DNA of 64,000 nucleotides. Origin: UBA2357 sp046295975. Its GTDB lineage: Bacteria > Pseudomonadota > Gammaproteobacteria > Burkholderiales > Rhodocyclaceae. The stretch is from assembly GCA_046295975.1 (NCBI GenBank), contig JBKBMG010000016.1, forward strand, positions 29,245-93,244, in the 5' to 3' direction. The position numbers and the translations under genes are program-made. Below, in pieces: positions 23,608 to 31,947 of the stretch. The notes under the pieces are model-generated. The model had not been told where the DNA came from, did not search any database, and saw only the letters and a program-made list of their open reading frames with translations. The first letter of the stretch is position 1; each line of letters starts with the position of its first letter.

Positions 23608-23627
23608 TCAAACGTTTGTTTGAATTC
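23608..23627 (-). promoter_or_regulatory. Second PsrA-type operator, upstream of the esterase gene
   Basis: Read on the minus strand this is GAATTCAAACAAACGTTTGA, identical over all 20 bases to the operator at 6181-6200. A -10-like CATAAT lies just downstream at 23600-23605 (minus strand), so the operator would fill the promoter spacer. The -35 position (GGAATT) is weak. It lies about 95 bases before the esterase start codon. Confidence 0.75.
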
Positions 23628-23809
23628 CAGTGCGGTGATCCAGCGCTTGGGTGTAGTTGCCCGCGCTTGCATGAGGCGGCCGGACTTCACGTACGCCGCG
23701 CCGATTCGGCGGTGAGCTGACGCGGTGGGTCAAGCGCCGAGTCGACGCGGCTTGTCGGGATCGATTTCACGCCTCGGCGGTCAGTCATGGCACCCGCGCT
23801 ACAATGCGG

Positions 23810-23815
23810 CTGGCG
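23810..23815 (+). promoter_or_regulatory. Candidate -10 element for ubiD
   Basis: TACAAT lies 89 bases before the ubiD start, but no good -35 hexamer is seen at the right distance. The gap 23513-23903 (391 bases) between the divergent esterase and ubiD genes holds the esterase control region at its left, this element, and no credible additional gene. Confidence 0.3.
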
Positions 23816-23903
23816 TGTCGTTCCACTCTGTCCGTAAGCCGAAGATCATCCCGGATGGGTCGGTCGTCACGTCGTCAAGCCCCTCATATGCAGAAAATAT
23901 AGA

Positions 23904-25397
23904 ATGAACTACAAGGATTTGCGCGACTTTGTCGCCCAGCTCGAAGTGCGTGGCGAACTCAAGCGCATCACCGTGCCGGTGGACACCCATCTGGAGATGA
24001 CCGAGATCGCCGACCGCGTGCTGCGCGCGGGTGGACCGGCGCTGTTGTTCGAGAAGCCGACGACCCGCGGCGTCCCGCAGTCCGTGCCGGTGTTGGCGAA
24101 TCTGTTCGGTACGCCGCAGCGCGTGTTGCTCGGCATGGGCGAGGAGCCTGGTCCGGACGGCGACTGGCAGGCGCCGTTGCGCGAGGTGGGCAAGCTGCTC
24201 GCTTTCCTCAAGGAGCCGGAGCCACCCAAGGGCTTGAAAGACGCCTGGGAGAAACTGCCGGTGTTCAGGCAGGTGCTCAACATGGCACCGAAAGAGGTAC
24301 GCTCCGCACCCTGCCAGGAGGTGGTCTGGTCCGGCGATGAGGTCGATCTCTCCCGCTTGCCGATTCAGCACTGCTGGCCGGGCGATGCGGCGCCCTTGAT
24401 CACCTGGGGCCTGGTGGTGACCAGAGGACCAGGCAAGAAACGCCAGAATCTGGGCATCTACCGTCAGCAGGTGCTGGGCCCCAACCGCGTGATCATGCGC
24501 TGGCTCGCGCACCGCGGCGGCGCGCTGGATTTCCGCGAGCACTGCGCGGCGCACCCGGATCAGCCGTTTCCCGTTGCGGTGGTGCTGGGCTGCGACCCGG
24601 CGACCATTCTGGGCGCGGTCACGCCGGTACCAGATACCTTGTCGGAATATCAGTTCGCCGGTTTGCTGAGGGGTGCCAAGACCGAATTGGTGAAGTGCCT
24701 CGGTTCCGATCTGCAAGTGCCGGCCTCGAGCGAAATCGTGCTCGAGGGCGTCATCCACCCGGGTGACGTTGCGCCCGAGGGACCTTACGGCGACCACACC
24801 GGCTACTACAACGAGGTATCGGAGTTTCCGGTGTTCACCATCGAGCGCATCACCCAGCGCCGCGATCCGATCTACCATTCGACCTACACCGGCAAGCCGC
24901 CCGACGAGCCGGCCATGCTGGGGGTGGCCTTGAACGAGGTCTTCGTCCCACTGCTGCAGAGACAGTTTCCGGAGATCGTGGATTTCTATCTGCCGCCGGA
25001 AGGTTGTTCCTATCGTCTCGCGGTCGTCAGCATCCGCAAGCAGTATCCCGGGCACGCCAAGCGGGTGATGTTCGGCATCTGGAGCTTTCTGCGCCAGTTC
25101 ATGTATACCAAGTTCATCATCGTGGTGGACGACGATGTGGATATCCGCGACTGGAAGGAAGTGGTGTGGGCGATGACCACCCGCATCGATGCGACCCGCG
25201 ATACCGTGCTGGTGGACAACACCCCCATCGACTATCTCGATTTCGCCAGTCCCGTGGCCGGCCTGGGCAGCAAGATGGGCCTGGATGCGACCAACAAGTG
25301 GGCTGGAGAAACGAGTCGCGAGTGGGGGCGTCCCATCGCCATGGATCCGGAAGTGAAAACGCGGGTGGACCAGTTGTGGGCTTCCCTCGGCTTGTGA
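23904..25397 (+). CDS. ubiD: UbiD: 3-octaprenyl-4-hydroxybenzoate carboxy-lyase
   Basis: 497 residues, the length of E. coli UbiD. It starts MNYKDLRDFVAQLEVRGELKRITVPVD and contains VVTRGPGKKRQNLGIYRQQVLGPNRVIMRW (about 165-195, the prenyl-FMN and metal-binding region), SSEIVLEGVIHPGD and PEGPYGDHTGYY (about 265-305), which carry the conserved acidic residues. It decarboxylates the polyprenylated 4-hydroxybenzoate ring in ubiquinone synthesis using prenylated FMN made by UbiX, which is not in this window. No strong Shine-Dalgarno sequence is seen before the ATG. A small membrane-protein gene follows after 16 bases. Confidence 0.92.
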   Translation: MNYKDLRDFVAQLEVRGELKRITVPVDTHLEMTEIADRVLRAGGPALLFEKPTTRGVPQSVPVLANLFGTPQRVLLGMGEEPGPDGDWQAPLREVGKLLAFLKEPEPPKGLKDAWEKLPVFRQVLNMAPKEVRSAPCQEVVWSGDEVDLSRLPIQHCWPGDAAPLITWGLVVTRGPGKKRQNLGIYRQQVLGPNRVIMRWLAHRGGALDFREHCAAHPDQPFPVAVVLGCDPATILGAVTPVPDTLSEYQFAGLLRGAKTELVKCLGSDLQVPASSEIVLEGVIHPGDVAPEGPYGDHTGYYNEVSEFPVFTIERITQRRDPIYHSTYTGKPPDEPAMLGVALNEVFVPLLQRQFPEIVDFYLPPEGCSYRLAVVSIRKQYPGHAKRVMFGIWSFLRQFMYTKFIIVVDDDVDIRDWKEVVWAMTTRIDATRDTVLVDNTPIDYLDFASPVAGLGSKMGLDATNKWAGETSREWGRPIAMDPEVKTRVDQLWASLGL

Positions 25398-25413
25398 ATC
25401 CACGACGGGAGTT

Positions 25414-25824
25414 TTGATGAACGGAATGCCAGAGCCCGCGGATGCGATGGAACGCAATGTCACGCTGACTCACCTCGTCTATGCGTTGCACGCACTCGCG
25501 GTGTTGACCGGTTTCGTTGGTACGGCGGCGATATTGCCGAGCTTTCTCGCCAGCCTGCCTTCGATTGCCGCCGTGGTGTTGAACTACCTCAAACGCGATG
25601 CCGTGCGCGGAACCTGGCTGGAAAGCCATTTCCGCTGGCAGATCCGCACCTTCTGGTTTGCCTGGATGTGGGCGCTGGTCGGCGTGCTGCTGATCGCGAC
25701 GGTCGTGGGGGTGCTGTTCGGCGTGCTGGTGCTGATCGGCACCACGCTCTGGGTGACCTATCGCGTTGCACGCGGCTGGTGGGCGCTGGGCCAGCGCCAG
25801 ATGCTGCCGATGCCGCCGGTCTGA
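25414..25824 (+). CDS. Small inner-membrane protein, DUF4870-like
   Basis: 136 residues with three predicted transmembrane helices (about 20-42, 46-66 and 82-112), separated by the conserved-looking segment YLKRDAVRGTWLESHFRWQIRTFWFAWMW. This H-F-R-W-Q-I-R-T pattern is typical of DUF4870-like proteins of betaproteobacteria. It follows ubiD after 16 bases with a GGGAG ribosome binding site, so it is likely in the same transcript. The function is unknown, and nothing in the sequence indicates catalysis. Confidence 0.75.
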   Translation: MMNGMPEPADAMERNVTLTHLVYALHALAVLTGFVGTAAILPSFLASLPSIAAVVLNYLKRDAVRGTWLESHFRWQIRTFWFAWMWALVGVLLIATVVGVLFGVLVLIGTTLWVTYRVARGWWALGQRQMLPMPPV

Positions 25825-25948
25825 CGACCGTACCCGCAGCGGGCCGGAGCGCGGGTAAGGGGGGAACGGTAGCATCCACCCGCTTCGGTAGCGTCGACCC
25901 GCTACGGTGAGACGGTCGTCGCCTGTTGATCGACGCGTATCCGGTGGC

Positions 25949-27457
25949 TTAGTCGGTGGCGGCCCACACCCACTCCAGCAGCGCATCTTGTGCTGCACGG
26001 CTGTCGGCCGCGTTGGCGTGGTTCACCATCATCACGACAGCGTGGCGGCGGCCGTGGCGGTCGAGCACGTAGCCGGCAATGGCACGTACGTTGTTGATGG
26101 TGCCCGTCTTGATGTGAGCCTGACCGCGGGCAGGGCTGTCCGACAGGCGCCGGCGCGCGGTGCCGTCGATACCCGCGACCGGAAGCGCGGCGATGAACTC
26201 GGGCATGTAGGGACGGCGCCACGCGGCCACCAGCATCTGGCCCAGCGTGGACGCGCGGATGCGTTCGATGCGAGATAACCCCGAGCCGTTCTCGATCACC
26301 AGGCCTGTCGTGTTCAGGCCTGCGGCGGTCAGTCGTTCCCCGGCGGCGAGCACGCCCCCGGCCACCGCATCCAGCCGTCCCACCGCGGCACCCGCATCGC
26401 GGCCCAGCATGGCCAGCAACTGGCGGGCGATCACGTTGCTTGACCACTTGTTCATCTCGCGCACCATGTCGGCGAGCGGTGGGGAGGTCTCGACCAGCAG
26501 CAGCTTGCTGCCGGCAGGTGTGATCCCAGCGCGCACCCGACCTTCCAGGCGGCCGCCGACCTCGGTCCATAGCCCACGGATCATGGCGACTCCGAATGCC
26601 TCCGGCGAAAGTGGCGCTGCGCCCCAGTCACGCCGCCCGCAACTGGCGGGCAGCGCACCCGACAACACCAGCCGGGGGCCTTCGGCGTGCCGCTCCAGGG
26701 CGGACTCCAGCTTGGCGAACCAGGTACCACAGGCCCCGCCAGCGGTACGGATGCGACTGTCGATGCGCAGCCCATCCAGCGGCGGGCTCGCAAGCACAGT
26801 GACCGGTTCGCCTTCGCCGCGGCCGGGGATCAGCGTGAGGTTGAGGGTGTTGAAATGCAGCAGCATGCCGTGCGGGCCGCTGTTGTACGGGCGCAGCCCA
26901 CGACCGTCGAATGCATCGGGATCATGGGCCGGGAGGGCCAGCACCGAGCCATCCAGCACGATGTCGCCCTTGACCCGGTCTATGCCCAGGGCGCGCACCT
27001 GGCGCAATACCTTCCACACCCGCTCCACGCTCAGCAGCGGGTCGCCACCGCCGCGCAGGAACAAACTGCCGTCGAGTACGCCGTCACGCAGCGTGCCCGT
27101 AGTTTCGACGCGCGTGTCCCAGGTTTGCGCCGCGCCCCATTGCTCCAGTACGACGAAAGCGGTGACGAGCTTCATGACCGATGCCGGGTTCATCGGTGAG
27201 TCGGCGTTCACCGCCAGGCTGGGCGCGGTCGCGTCCACCGATTGCACCCATGCCGAGACGTTCCCCGGAGGAATGCCGGCGCGATCGAGCTCGGCCTGGA
27301 CCGCAGGCGGCAGCGTGGCGGTGGCTGCGGTCGCCGGTGCGGCGCTGATCGCAAGCACCGCGATCAAGGCGGTCAGCGCAAGCCGTAAGACTGGACGGCG
27401 GCTGGGCGCCTTGCTTGCGACGCGCACCGTCGAGAACGTCCGGGTAAGAATGGGCAT
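25949..27457 (-). CDS. dacB: D-alanyl-D-alanine carboxypeptidase/endopeptidase (PBP4 class)
   Basis: 502 residues with a signal peptide ending near APATAAT (about residue 44). The penicillin-binding motifs are all present: SxxK as S93-V-M-K96 in MNPASVMKLVTAF, SxN in NKWSSNVIARQLL, and KTG in GQAHIKTGTINNVRAIAGYV. A large inserted domain lies between SxxK and SxN, as expected for the PBP4/S13 peptidase family. It trims or hydrolyses peptidoglycan cross-links in the periplasm. It is convergent with the ubiD operon; a TACCCGC/GCGGGTA dyad sits in the gap. The lysA gene lies just upstream on the same strand. Confidence 0.9.
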   Translation of the reverse strand: MPILTRTFSTVRVASKAPSRRPVLRLALTALIAVLAISAAPATAATATLPPAVQAELDRAGIPPGNVSAWVQSVDATAPSLAVNADSPMNPASVMKLVTAFVVLEQWGAAQTWDTRVETTGTLRDGVLDGSLFLRGGGDPLLSVERVWKVLRQVRALGIDRVKGDIVLDGSVLALPAHDPDAFDGRGLRPYNSGPHGMLLHFNTLNLTLIPGRGEGEPVTVLASPPLDGLRIDSRIRTAGGACGTWFAKLESALERHAEGPRLVLSGALPASCGRRDWGAAPLSPEAFGVAMIRGLWTEVGGRLEGRVRAGITPAGSKLLLVETSPPLADMVREMNKWSSNVIARQLLAMLGRDAGAAVGRLDAVAGGVLAAGERLTAAGLNTTGLVIENGSGLSRIERIRASTLGQMLVAAWRRPYMPEFIAALPVAGIDGTARRRLSDSPARGQAHIKTGTINNVRAIAGYVLDRHGRRHAVVMMVNHANAADSRAAQDALLEWVWAATD

Positions 27458-27482
27458 GAGCGTCCGCTGGCGGCTGCCTGGG

Positions 27483-28745
27483 TTACGGCAGACGGTGCTC
27501 CAGCGCGAACAGGCTTTCCAGTGGCTCGCGCTCGCGTACCAGAATCATCTGCTTGCCATCGACGATGACCTCGGCCGCACGGGGGCGGGTGTTGTAGTTC
27601 GAGCTCATGGTCATGCCGTAGGCACCCGCCGAGAGAATCGCGACGAGATCCCCGGTCGCGAGCGCCAGCTGGCGATCGTGGGCGAGGAAGTCGCCACTCT
27701 CGCAGATCGGGCCGACGATCTCGTAGCAGGTCGCCGGGATGTCGCGCGGCGTGACGGCGACCACCTCGTGATAGGCGTCGTAGAGGGCGGGGCGGGCGAG
27801 GTCGTTCATCGCTGCGTCGACGATGGCAAAGCTCTTCTCCACGCCGGGCTTCAGATACTCGATACGCGTCAGCAGCAGGCCTGCGTTGCCGACCAGCGAA
27901 CGGCCGGGCTCGAAGCAAAGCTCCTCTGTGCGACCAGCGCAACGCTCCAGCAGCGGCTGGAGGTAGGTCGTGAGTTCGGGTGCCTGCTCGTCGCGGTAGC
28001 GGATGCCCAGGCCGCCGCCGAAGTCGATGTGGTCCAGCACGATGCCCGCGGCGGCGAGGCGGTCGGCCAGCGCGAGCAGTTTGTCCGCGGCCTCGGCGAT
28101 CGGCGCCGGATCAAGCAACTGCGAGCCGATGTGGCAGGCCATGCCGCTGACGGCGACGTGGTCTAGCGCGGCGGCCCGGTGGTACAAGGCCTCGGCCTGC
28201 TCGATGGCAACGCCGAACTTGTTGCTCTTGAGACCGGTGGAAATGTAGGGGTGAGTCTTGGGATCGACGTCCGGATTCACCCGGAACGCGATCGGCGCGC
28301 GCTTGTCGAGCTCCCCGGCGACCTCGTTCAAGCGCAGCAGTTCGGCTTCGGATTCGATGTTGAAACAGCGGATGCCAGCTTCGAGCGCCGTCGCCATCTC
28401 TGCACGGGTCTTGCCCACGCCGGAAAAAACCACTTTGCTGGGCGCGCCGCCGGCCGCGAGCACGCGCGCGAGTTCCCCCCCGGACACGATGTCGAACCCC
28501 GCGCCAAGGCGGGCGAACAGTGACAGGATGCCCAGGTTGGAGTTGGCCTTGACGGCGTAGCTGATGCTTGAGCGACGCCCGCTCAGCGCGTCGCGCCAGG
28601 CGCAGTAGGCGGCGCGCAGTTCGGCCAGCGAATAGACGTAGGTGGGCGTGCCAAAACGTTCGGCAATACTGGCAAGATCGACGTCTTCCAGCTTCAGGCC
28701 ATGGGGGCCGGGCACCAGCCCGGGGTTTGGAAGGGGGTGGGTCAT
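27483..28745 (-). CDS. lysA: Diaminopimelate decarboxylase
   Basis: 420 residues, a typical LysA. The PLP-binding lysine is in SYAVKANSN (Lys66). The phosphate-binding glycine loop is DFGGGLGIRY, and the substrate Cys is in GPICESGDFLAHDR. It converts meso-diaminopimelate to lysine, the last lysine-synthesis step. In transcription order lptM comes first, six bases before lysA, then lysA, then dacB 25 bases further, so an lptM-lysA-dacB transcript is likely. The lptM-lysA pair (yifL-lysA) is a very common proteobacterial arrangement. Confidence 0.93.
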   Translation of the reverse strand: MTHPLPNPGLVPGPHGLKLEDVDLASIAERFGTPTYVYSLAELRAAYCAWRDALSGRRSSISYAVKANSNLGILSLFARLGAGFDIVSGGELARVLAAGGAPSKVVFSGVGKTRAEMATALEAGIRCFNIESEAELLRLNEVAGELDKRAPIAFRVNPDVDPKTHPYISTGLKSNKFGVAIEQAEALYHRAAALDHVAVSGMACHIGSQLLDPAPIAEAADKLLALADRLAAAGIVLDHIDFGGGLGIRYRDEQAPELTTYLQPLLERCAGRTEELCFEPGRSLVGNAGLLLTRIEYLKPGVEKSFAIVDAAMNDLARPALYDAYHEVVAVTPRDIPATCYEIVGPICESGDFLAHDRQLALATGDLVAILSAGAYGMTMSSNYNTRPRAAEVIVDGKQMILVREREPLESLFALEHRLP

Positions 28746-28751
28746 GAGCGT

Positions 28752-28910
28752 TCAGGCGGCGGCTTCGCCGGCTTTGTTGTTATGATCGGCGGCCGGAGCA
28801 GAGGCATCGGCCGCAGGCGGTGGAGGCAGGTACAACGGCCCCTTCAGCCCGCAGCCCGAAAGCAGCAGGGTGAGCGCGACGAGGGCGGTCGATACGGGCA
28901 TGCGGGGCAT
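28752..28910 (-). CDS. lptM: LptM (YifL-like) small lipoprotein
   Basis: A short lipoprotein of 52 residues (or 49 if started at 28901). The N-terminal signal has the lipobox LLLSGCGLKGPLYLPPPP, the defining LptM/YifL signature: Cys followed by GLKGPLY. The tail is Pro/Ala-rich. LptM is known to assist assembly of the LptD/E lipopolysaccharide translocon. The frame is open further upstream, but those codons run into the divergent cyaY gene and do not encode a signal peptide. It lies six bases before lysA on the same strand. Confidence 0.88.
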   Translation of the reverse strand: MPRMPVSTALVALTLLLSGCGLKGPLYLPPPPAADASAPAADHNNKAGEAAA

Positions 28911-28956
28911 GGCTCGGGCGTCAGGTAAAACCGGAATGCTATCAGAAGGAACGAAC

Positions 28957-29283
28957 ATGGATGAATCCGCATTCAACGCGCTGGCGGAGGCGGAACTGGA
29001 GCGCATCGAGGCCGCACTCGAGGAGTGTGGCGCGGAACTCGACATCGAGGCCAAGCCCGGCGGAATTCTCGAGGTGGAGTTCGAGAACGGAAGCAAAGTC
29101 ATCATCAACCGACACAGTGCGGCAAGGGAAATCTGGGTGGCGGCCCGCTCCGGCGGGTATCACTTCAGGCCGGAGGCGGGCGGATGGATCGCCGGTCGCG
29201 ATGGTGCCGAGTTGTATGCCACCCTGTCGCGCGTCGTGAGCGAACAGTCGGGCTCGGCGGCCGTCGTCGCGCCGGGCGCGTGA
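28957..29283 (+). CDS. cyaY: CyaY (frataxin family iron-binding protein)
   Basis: ATG 28957 (after AAGGAACGAAC) gives 108 residues, the CyaY length. The acidic ridge of helix 1 is present (ESAFNALAEAELERIEAALEECG), followed by the sheet with EVEFENGSKVIINRHSAAREIWVAARSGGYHF, the conserved frataxin stretch (N-R-x4-R-E-I-W-V-A). CyaY binds iron and modulates IscS in Fe-S cluster assembly. It is divergent from the lptM-lysA transcript, with only 46 bases between start codons, and convergent with mrcA. Confidence 0.93.
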   Translation: MDESAFNALAEAELERIEAALEECGAELDIEAKPGGILEVEFENGSKVIINRHSAAREIWVAARSGGYHFRPEAGGWIAGRDGAELYATLSRVVSEQSGSAAVVAPGA

Positions 29284-29381
29284 CGCCGGTTCAGCCGCGG
29301 TAGGCGGGTCGGTCGCGCCCGCCGGGTGCCGCCGCGCCACACTCACGCGGCGCGGCTTGCTACGGCGGCCGGTTTGTACCC

Positions 29382-31781
29382 TCAGCGTCGTATCGGCGTT
29401 GGGGAGCGATCGACGACTGGTGCCGGCACGCGGTCTTCCACGGGCGCAGGCGCTTGCGCGGGGACGGCCGAGGGTGCCCCTCCTGGGCCTTGGCCGAAAT
29501 CGGGCAGGAAGTAGCGCAGTTCCGGAATGTCCGGCAACTGCGGATGTAGCGGCTCGGGCGGACTGTTTTCCTGATAGTAATAGTCGGTGCCGGCCATGCC
29601 TTCGTGGCGAATCGGCGACAGGCCCGGTGGGCGCGGGCGCTCGCGTTGTGGCGCGTCCTTGAGCGCAGTCCGCATGTAGTCGATCCAGATCGGCAGCGCG
29701 GCGCGCCCACCGGTTTCGCCCCGGCCCAGGTTGCGCGGCTGGCCATAGCCCATCCACGCGACCGCGACCAGATCCGGGTTGTAGCCGGCAAACCAGGCGT
29801 CGACATAGTCGTTGGTCGTTCCGGTCTTGCCGGCCAGGTCGTTGCGGCCCAGAGACTTGGCCCGAGCGGCCGTGCCGCGGTTGACGACATCGCGCATCAT
29901 CGAGTCCATGAGCCACGCGTTGCGCGGATCGAGCACCCGCGGCGCGCTCTGGCCGGCGACCGGCGGGTCGATCTTGGCGATGGTCCGGCCATTGCCGTCG
30001 ATGATCTCACTGACGATGTATGGCTCGATCTTGTAGCCGCCGTTGGCGAACACTGCATAACCGCCCGCAACCTGCCACGGCGTGACCGAACCGGCGCCGA
30101 GTGCCATGGTGAGGTAGGCGGGATGACGTTCCGCCTCGAAGCCGAAGCGGGTGATGAAATCCTGCGCATAGGTGGGCGAGATCGACTGCAGCAGACGGAT
30201 CGAAACCATGTTCTTGGAGCGGACCAAGGCGTCGCGCATGGTCATCGGTCCGTCGAACTTACCGTCGTAGTTCTTGGGCTCCCAGGCCTTGCTGCCGGTC
30301 ACGCCAGCCGGGAAGTAGAGGGGCTCGTCCTCGACATAAGTGGCCGGTGAATAACCGCGTTCGAGCGCCGCCGAATAGATGAAGGGCTTGAAGCTGGAGC
30401 CTGGCTGGCGCAATGCCTGGGTGACGTGGTTGAACTTGCTGCGGTCGAAGTCGAAGCCGCCGACCAGGGCGCGCACCGCGCCGGTATTGGCGTCGACCGA
30501 AACGATGGCGGCCTCTACCTCGGGGAGTTGGACGATTTCCCAGCCCTTCTCGCCTGTGTCGCGAATCCGCACCACCGCGCCGGGGCGTATGCGCCGTGTC
30601 TGTGGCGCGCGCTCGGCGAGCATCGGCGCGGCCAATCCCAGCCCCGGGCCGCTGATGGTGTGCGTGGTGCCGCGCCGATAGACCTTGACCTCCTTGGGAT
30701 TGGCTTCGATCACCAGGCCGACGAGCAGATCGTCATAGTCACGGTAGTCGGCCAGGAGGTCTTCCAGGCGTTCCTCGTTGGCACCGCCGCCCAGATCGAC
30801 GAACGCTTCCGGGCCGCGATAGCCCCGGCGCTTGTCGAACTCCATCACTCCGTTGCGCAGCGCATGGTAGGCCGCCGTCTGGTCGGCCATGGTGACCGTG
30901 GTGATGATGCGGATGCCCAGGTTGTGGGCGTCCTCCCCGAACTGCTCCACTGCGATCTGACGTGCCATTTCCGCCACATAATCGCCGTGCAGGGGATTCC
31001 CGGTCGAAACCGCCACACGGGCCGAGGCGGCGAGCTTGATCGGCGTGTTGCGCGCCGTCTCGAACGCCGCGCGGTCGATGAATCCGGCGTCGAGCATGCG
31101 GCGCAGCACGTACTGCTGGCGGATCTCCGCGCGGCGCGGATTGGTGACCGGGTTGAACAGCGAAGGCGCCTTGGGTAGCCCGGCGAGCATCGCGGCCTCG
31201 GCGAGGTTGAGTTCGTCCACCTGCTTGCCGAAGTAAATCCGGGCGGCCGAAGCGAAGCCGTATGCGCGCTGGCCGAGGAAGATCTGGTTGATGTACAGCT
31301 CCAGGATCTGGTCCTTGGTGAGGTTCTGCTCGATCTTCAGCGACAGCAAGACCTCGTAGAGCTTGCGGTTGTACGTCTTCTCACGTGACAGGAAGAAGTT
31401 GCGCGCCACCTGCATCGTGATCGTGGATGCACCCTGCCCGCGTTCGCCCGAAGCGAAGTTCGCCAGCGCGGCGCGCCCAAGTCCGATGAAGTCGATGCCC
31501 GGATGTTCGTAGAAGCGCTCGTCCTCGGCGGCGAGAATCGCCTGGCGCAAGGTGACGGGAACCTGATTGATGGCAACCAGCGCGCGCCGTTCCTCGCCAA
31601 ACTCCCCTAACAGGTAGCCATCCGCTGTGTATACTCGAAGCGGAACCTTCGGGCGATAGTCCGTAAGTACCTCCAGCGAAGGGAGCTTCGGCCAGGCGAG
31701 GGCCACCGCGGTGCCGAGTGCGGCAAGACAGAGTACGGCGACGGTGACGACCAGCAGGAAGGGGTAGAGAACCCAGCGCAT
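29382..31781 (-). CDS. mrcA: Penicillin-binding protein 1A (bifunctional transglycosylase/transpeptidase)
   Basis: 799 residues with an N-terminal membrane anchor (about 5-28). The GT51 transglycosylase has its catalytic Glu86 in AAEDERFYEHPG, then GASTITMQVARNFFLSREKTYNRK and EQNLTKDQILELYINQIFLG. The transpeptidase domain has SSFKPFIYSAALERG (SxxK), RSKNMVSIRLLQS (SxN) and AGKTGTTNDYVDAWFAGY (KTG). It polymerises and cross-links peptidoglycan on the outer face of the inner membrane. The proline-rich C-terminal tail is low complexity. It is divergent from the pilM operon, an arrangement conserved across beta- and gammaproteobacteria (ponA next to pilM). Confidence 0.95.
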   Translation of the reverse strand: MRWVLYPFLLVVTVAVLCLAALGTAVALAWPKLPSLEVLTDYRPKVPLRVYTADGYLLGEFGEERRALVAINQVPVTLRQAILAAEDERFYEHPGIDFIGLGRAALANFASGERGQGASTITMQVARNFFLSREKTYNRKLYEVLLSLKIEQNLTKDQILELYINQIFLGQRAYGFASAARIYFGKQVDELNLAEAAMLAGLPKAPSLFNPVTNPRRAEIRQQYVLRRMLDAGFIDRAAFETARNTPIKLAASARVAVSTGNPLHGDYVAEMARQIAVEQFGEDAHNLGIRIITTVTMADQTAAYHALRNGVMEFDKRRGYRGPEAFVDLGGGANEERLEDLLADYRDYDDLLVGLVIEANPKEVKVYRRGTTHTISGPGLGLAAPMLAERAPQTRRIRPGAVVRIRDTGEKGWEIVQLPEVEAAIVSVDANTGAVRALVGGFDFDRSKFNHVTQALRQPGSSFKPFIYSAALERGYSPATYVEDEPLYFPAGVTGSKAWEPKNYDGKFDGPMTMRDALVRSKNMVSIRLLQSISPTYAQDFITRFGFEAERHPAYLTMALGAGSVTPWQVAGGYAVFANGGYKIEPYIVSEIIDGNGRTIAKIDPPVAGQSAPRVLDPRNAWLMDSMMRDVVNRGTAARAKSLGRNDLAGKTGTTNDYVDAWFAGYNPDLVAVAWMGYGQPRNLGRGETGGRAALPIWIDYMRTALKDAPQRERPRPPGLSPIRHEGMAGTDYYYQENSPPEPLHPQLPDIPELRYFLPDFGQGPGGAPSAVPAQAPAPVEDRVPAPVVDRSPTPIRR

Positions 31782-31810
31782 CGAGTATCCAAAGTTCAGG
31801 TTGAGACCGG

Positions 31811-31816
31811 ATTATA
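31811..31816 (-). promoter_or_regulatory. -10 box of mrcA
   Basis: On the minus strand this reads TATAAT, 29 bases before the mrcA start codon. The hexamer at the -35 distance (TGGAGC, 17-base spacer) is weak. A consensus TTGACA also lies farther upstream on the same strand, but 32 bases away, too distant to pair. Confidence 0.45.
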
Positions 31817-31861
31817 CGGAGGGGGGTGAGCCCGCTCCAGTGCCGTCTGTCAAGCTTTTGC

Positions 31862-31891
31862 TTTACACTTTGTATCGTTTGTTGCTAGCAT
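31862..31891 (+). promoter_or_regulatory. Candidate promoter of the pilMNOPQ operon
   Basis: TTTACA (31862-31867) and TAGCAT (31886-31891) have an 18-base spacer in an AT-rich stretch, unlike the surrounding GC-rich DNA, 56 bases before the pilM GTG. It is a reasonable but not strong sigma70-type promoter. Confidence 0.4.
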
Positions 31892-31947
31892 TTAAAGTAA
31901 GCATGTATCATTAGCGCCTAACATAAAGAAATTACAGGATTTTCTTT

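Noticed and set aside
25835..25860. Intrinsic terminator between the DUF4870-like gene and dacB
   Set aside because: The TACCCGC/GCGGGTA dyad has a 13-base loop and no T-run on either strand.
31811..31856. TTGACA on the minus strand paired with TATAAT as a perfect mrcA promoter
   Set aside because: The spacing is 32 bases, too long for sigma70; only the -10 box was kept.
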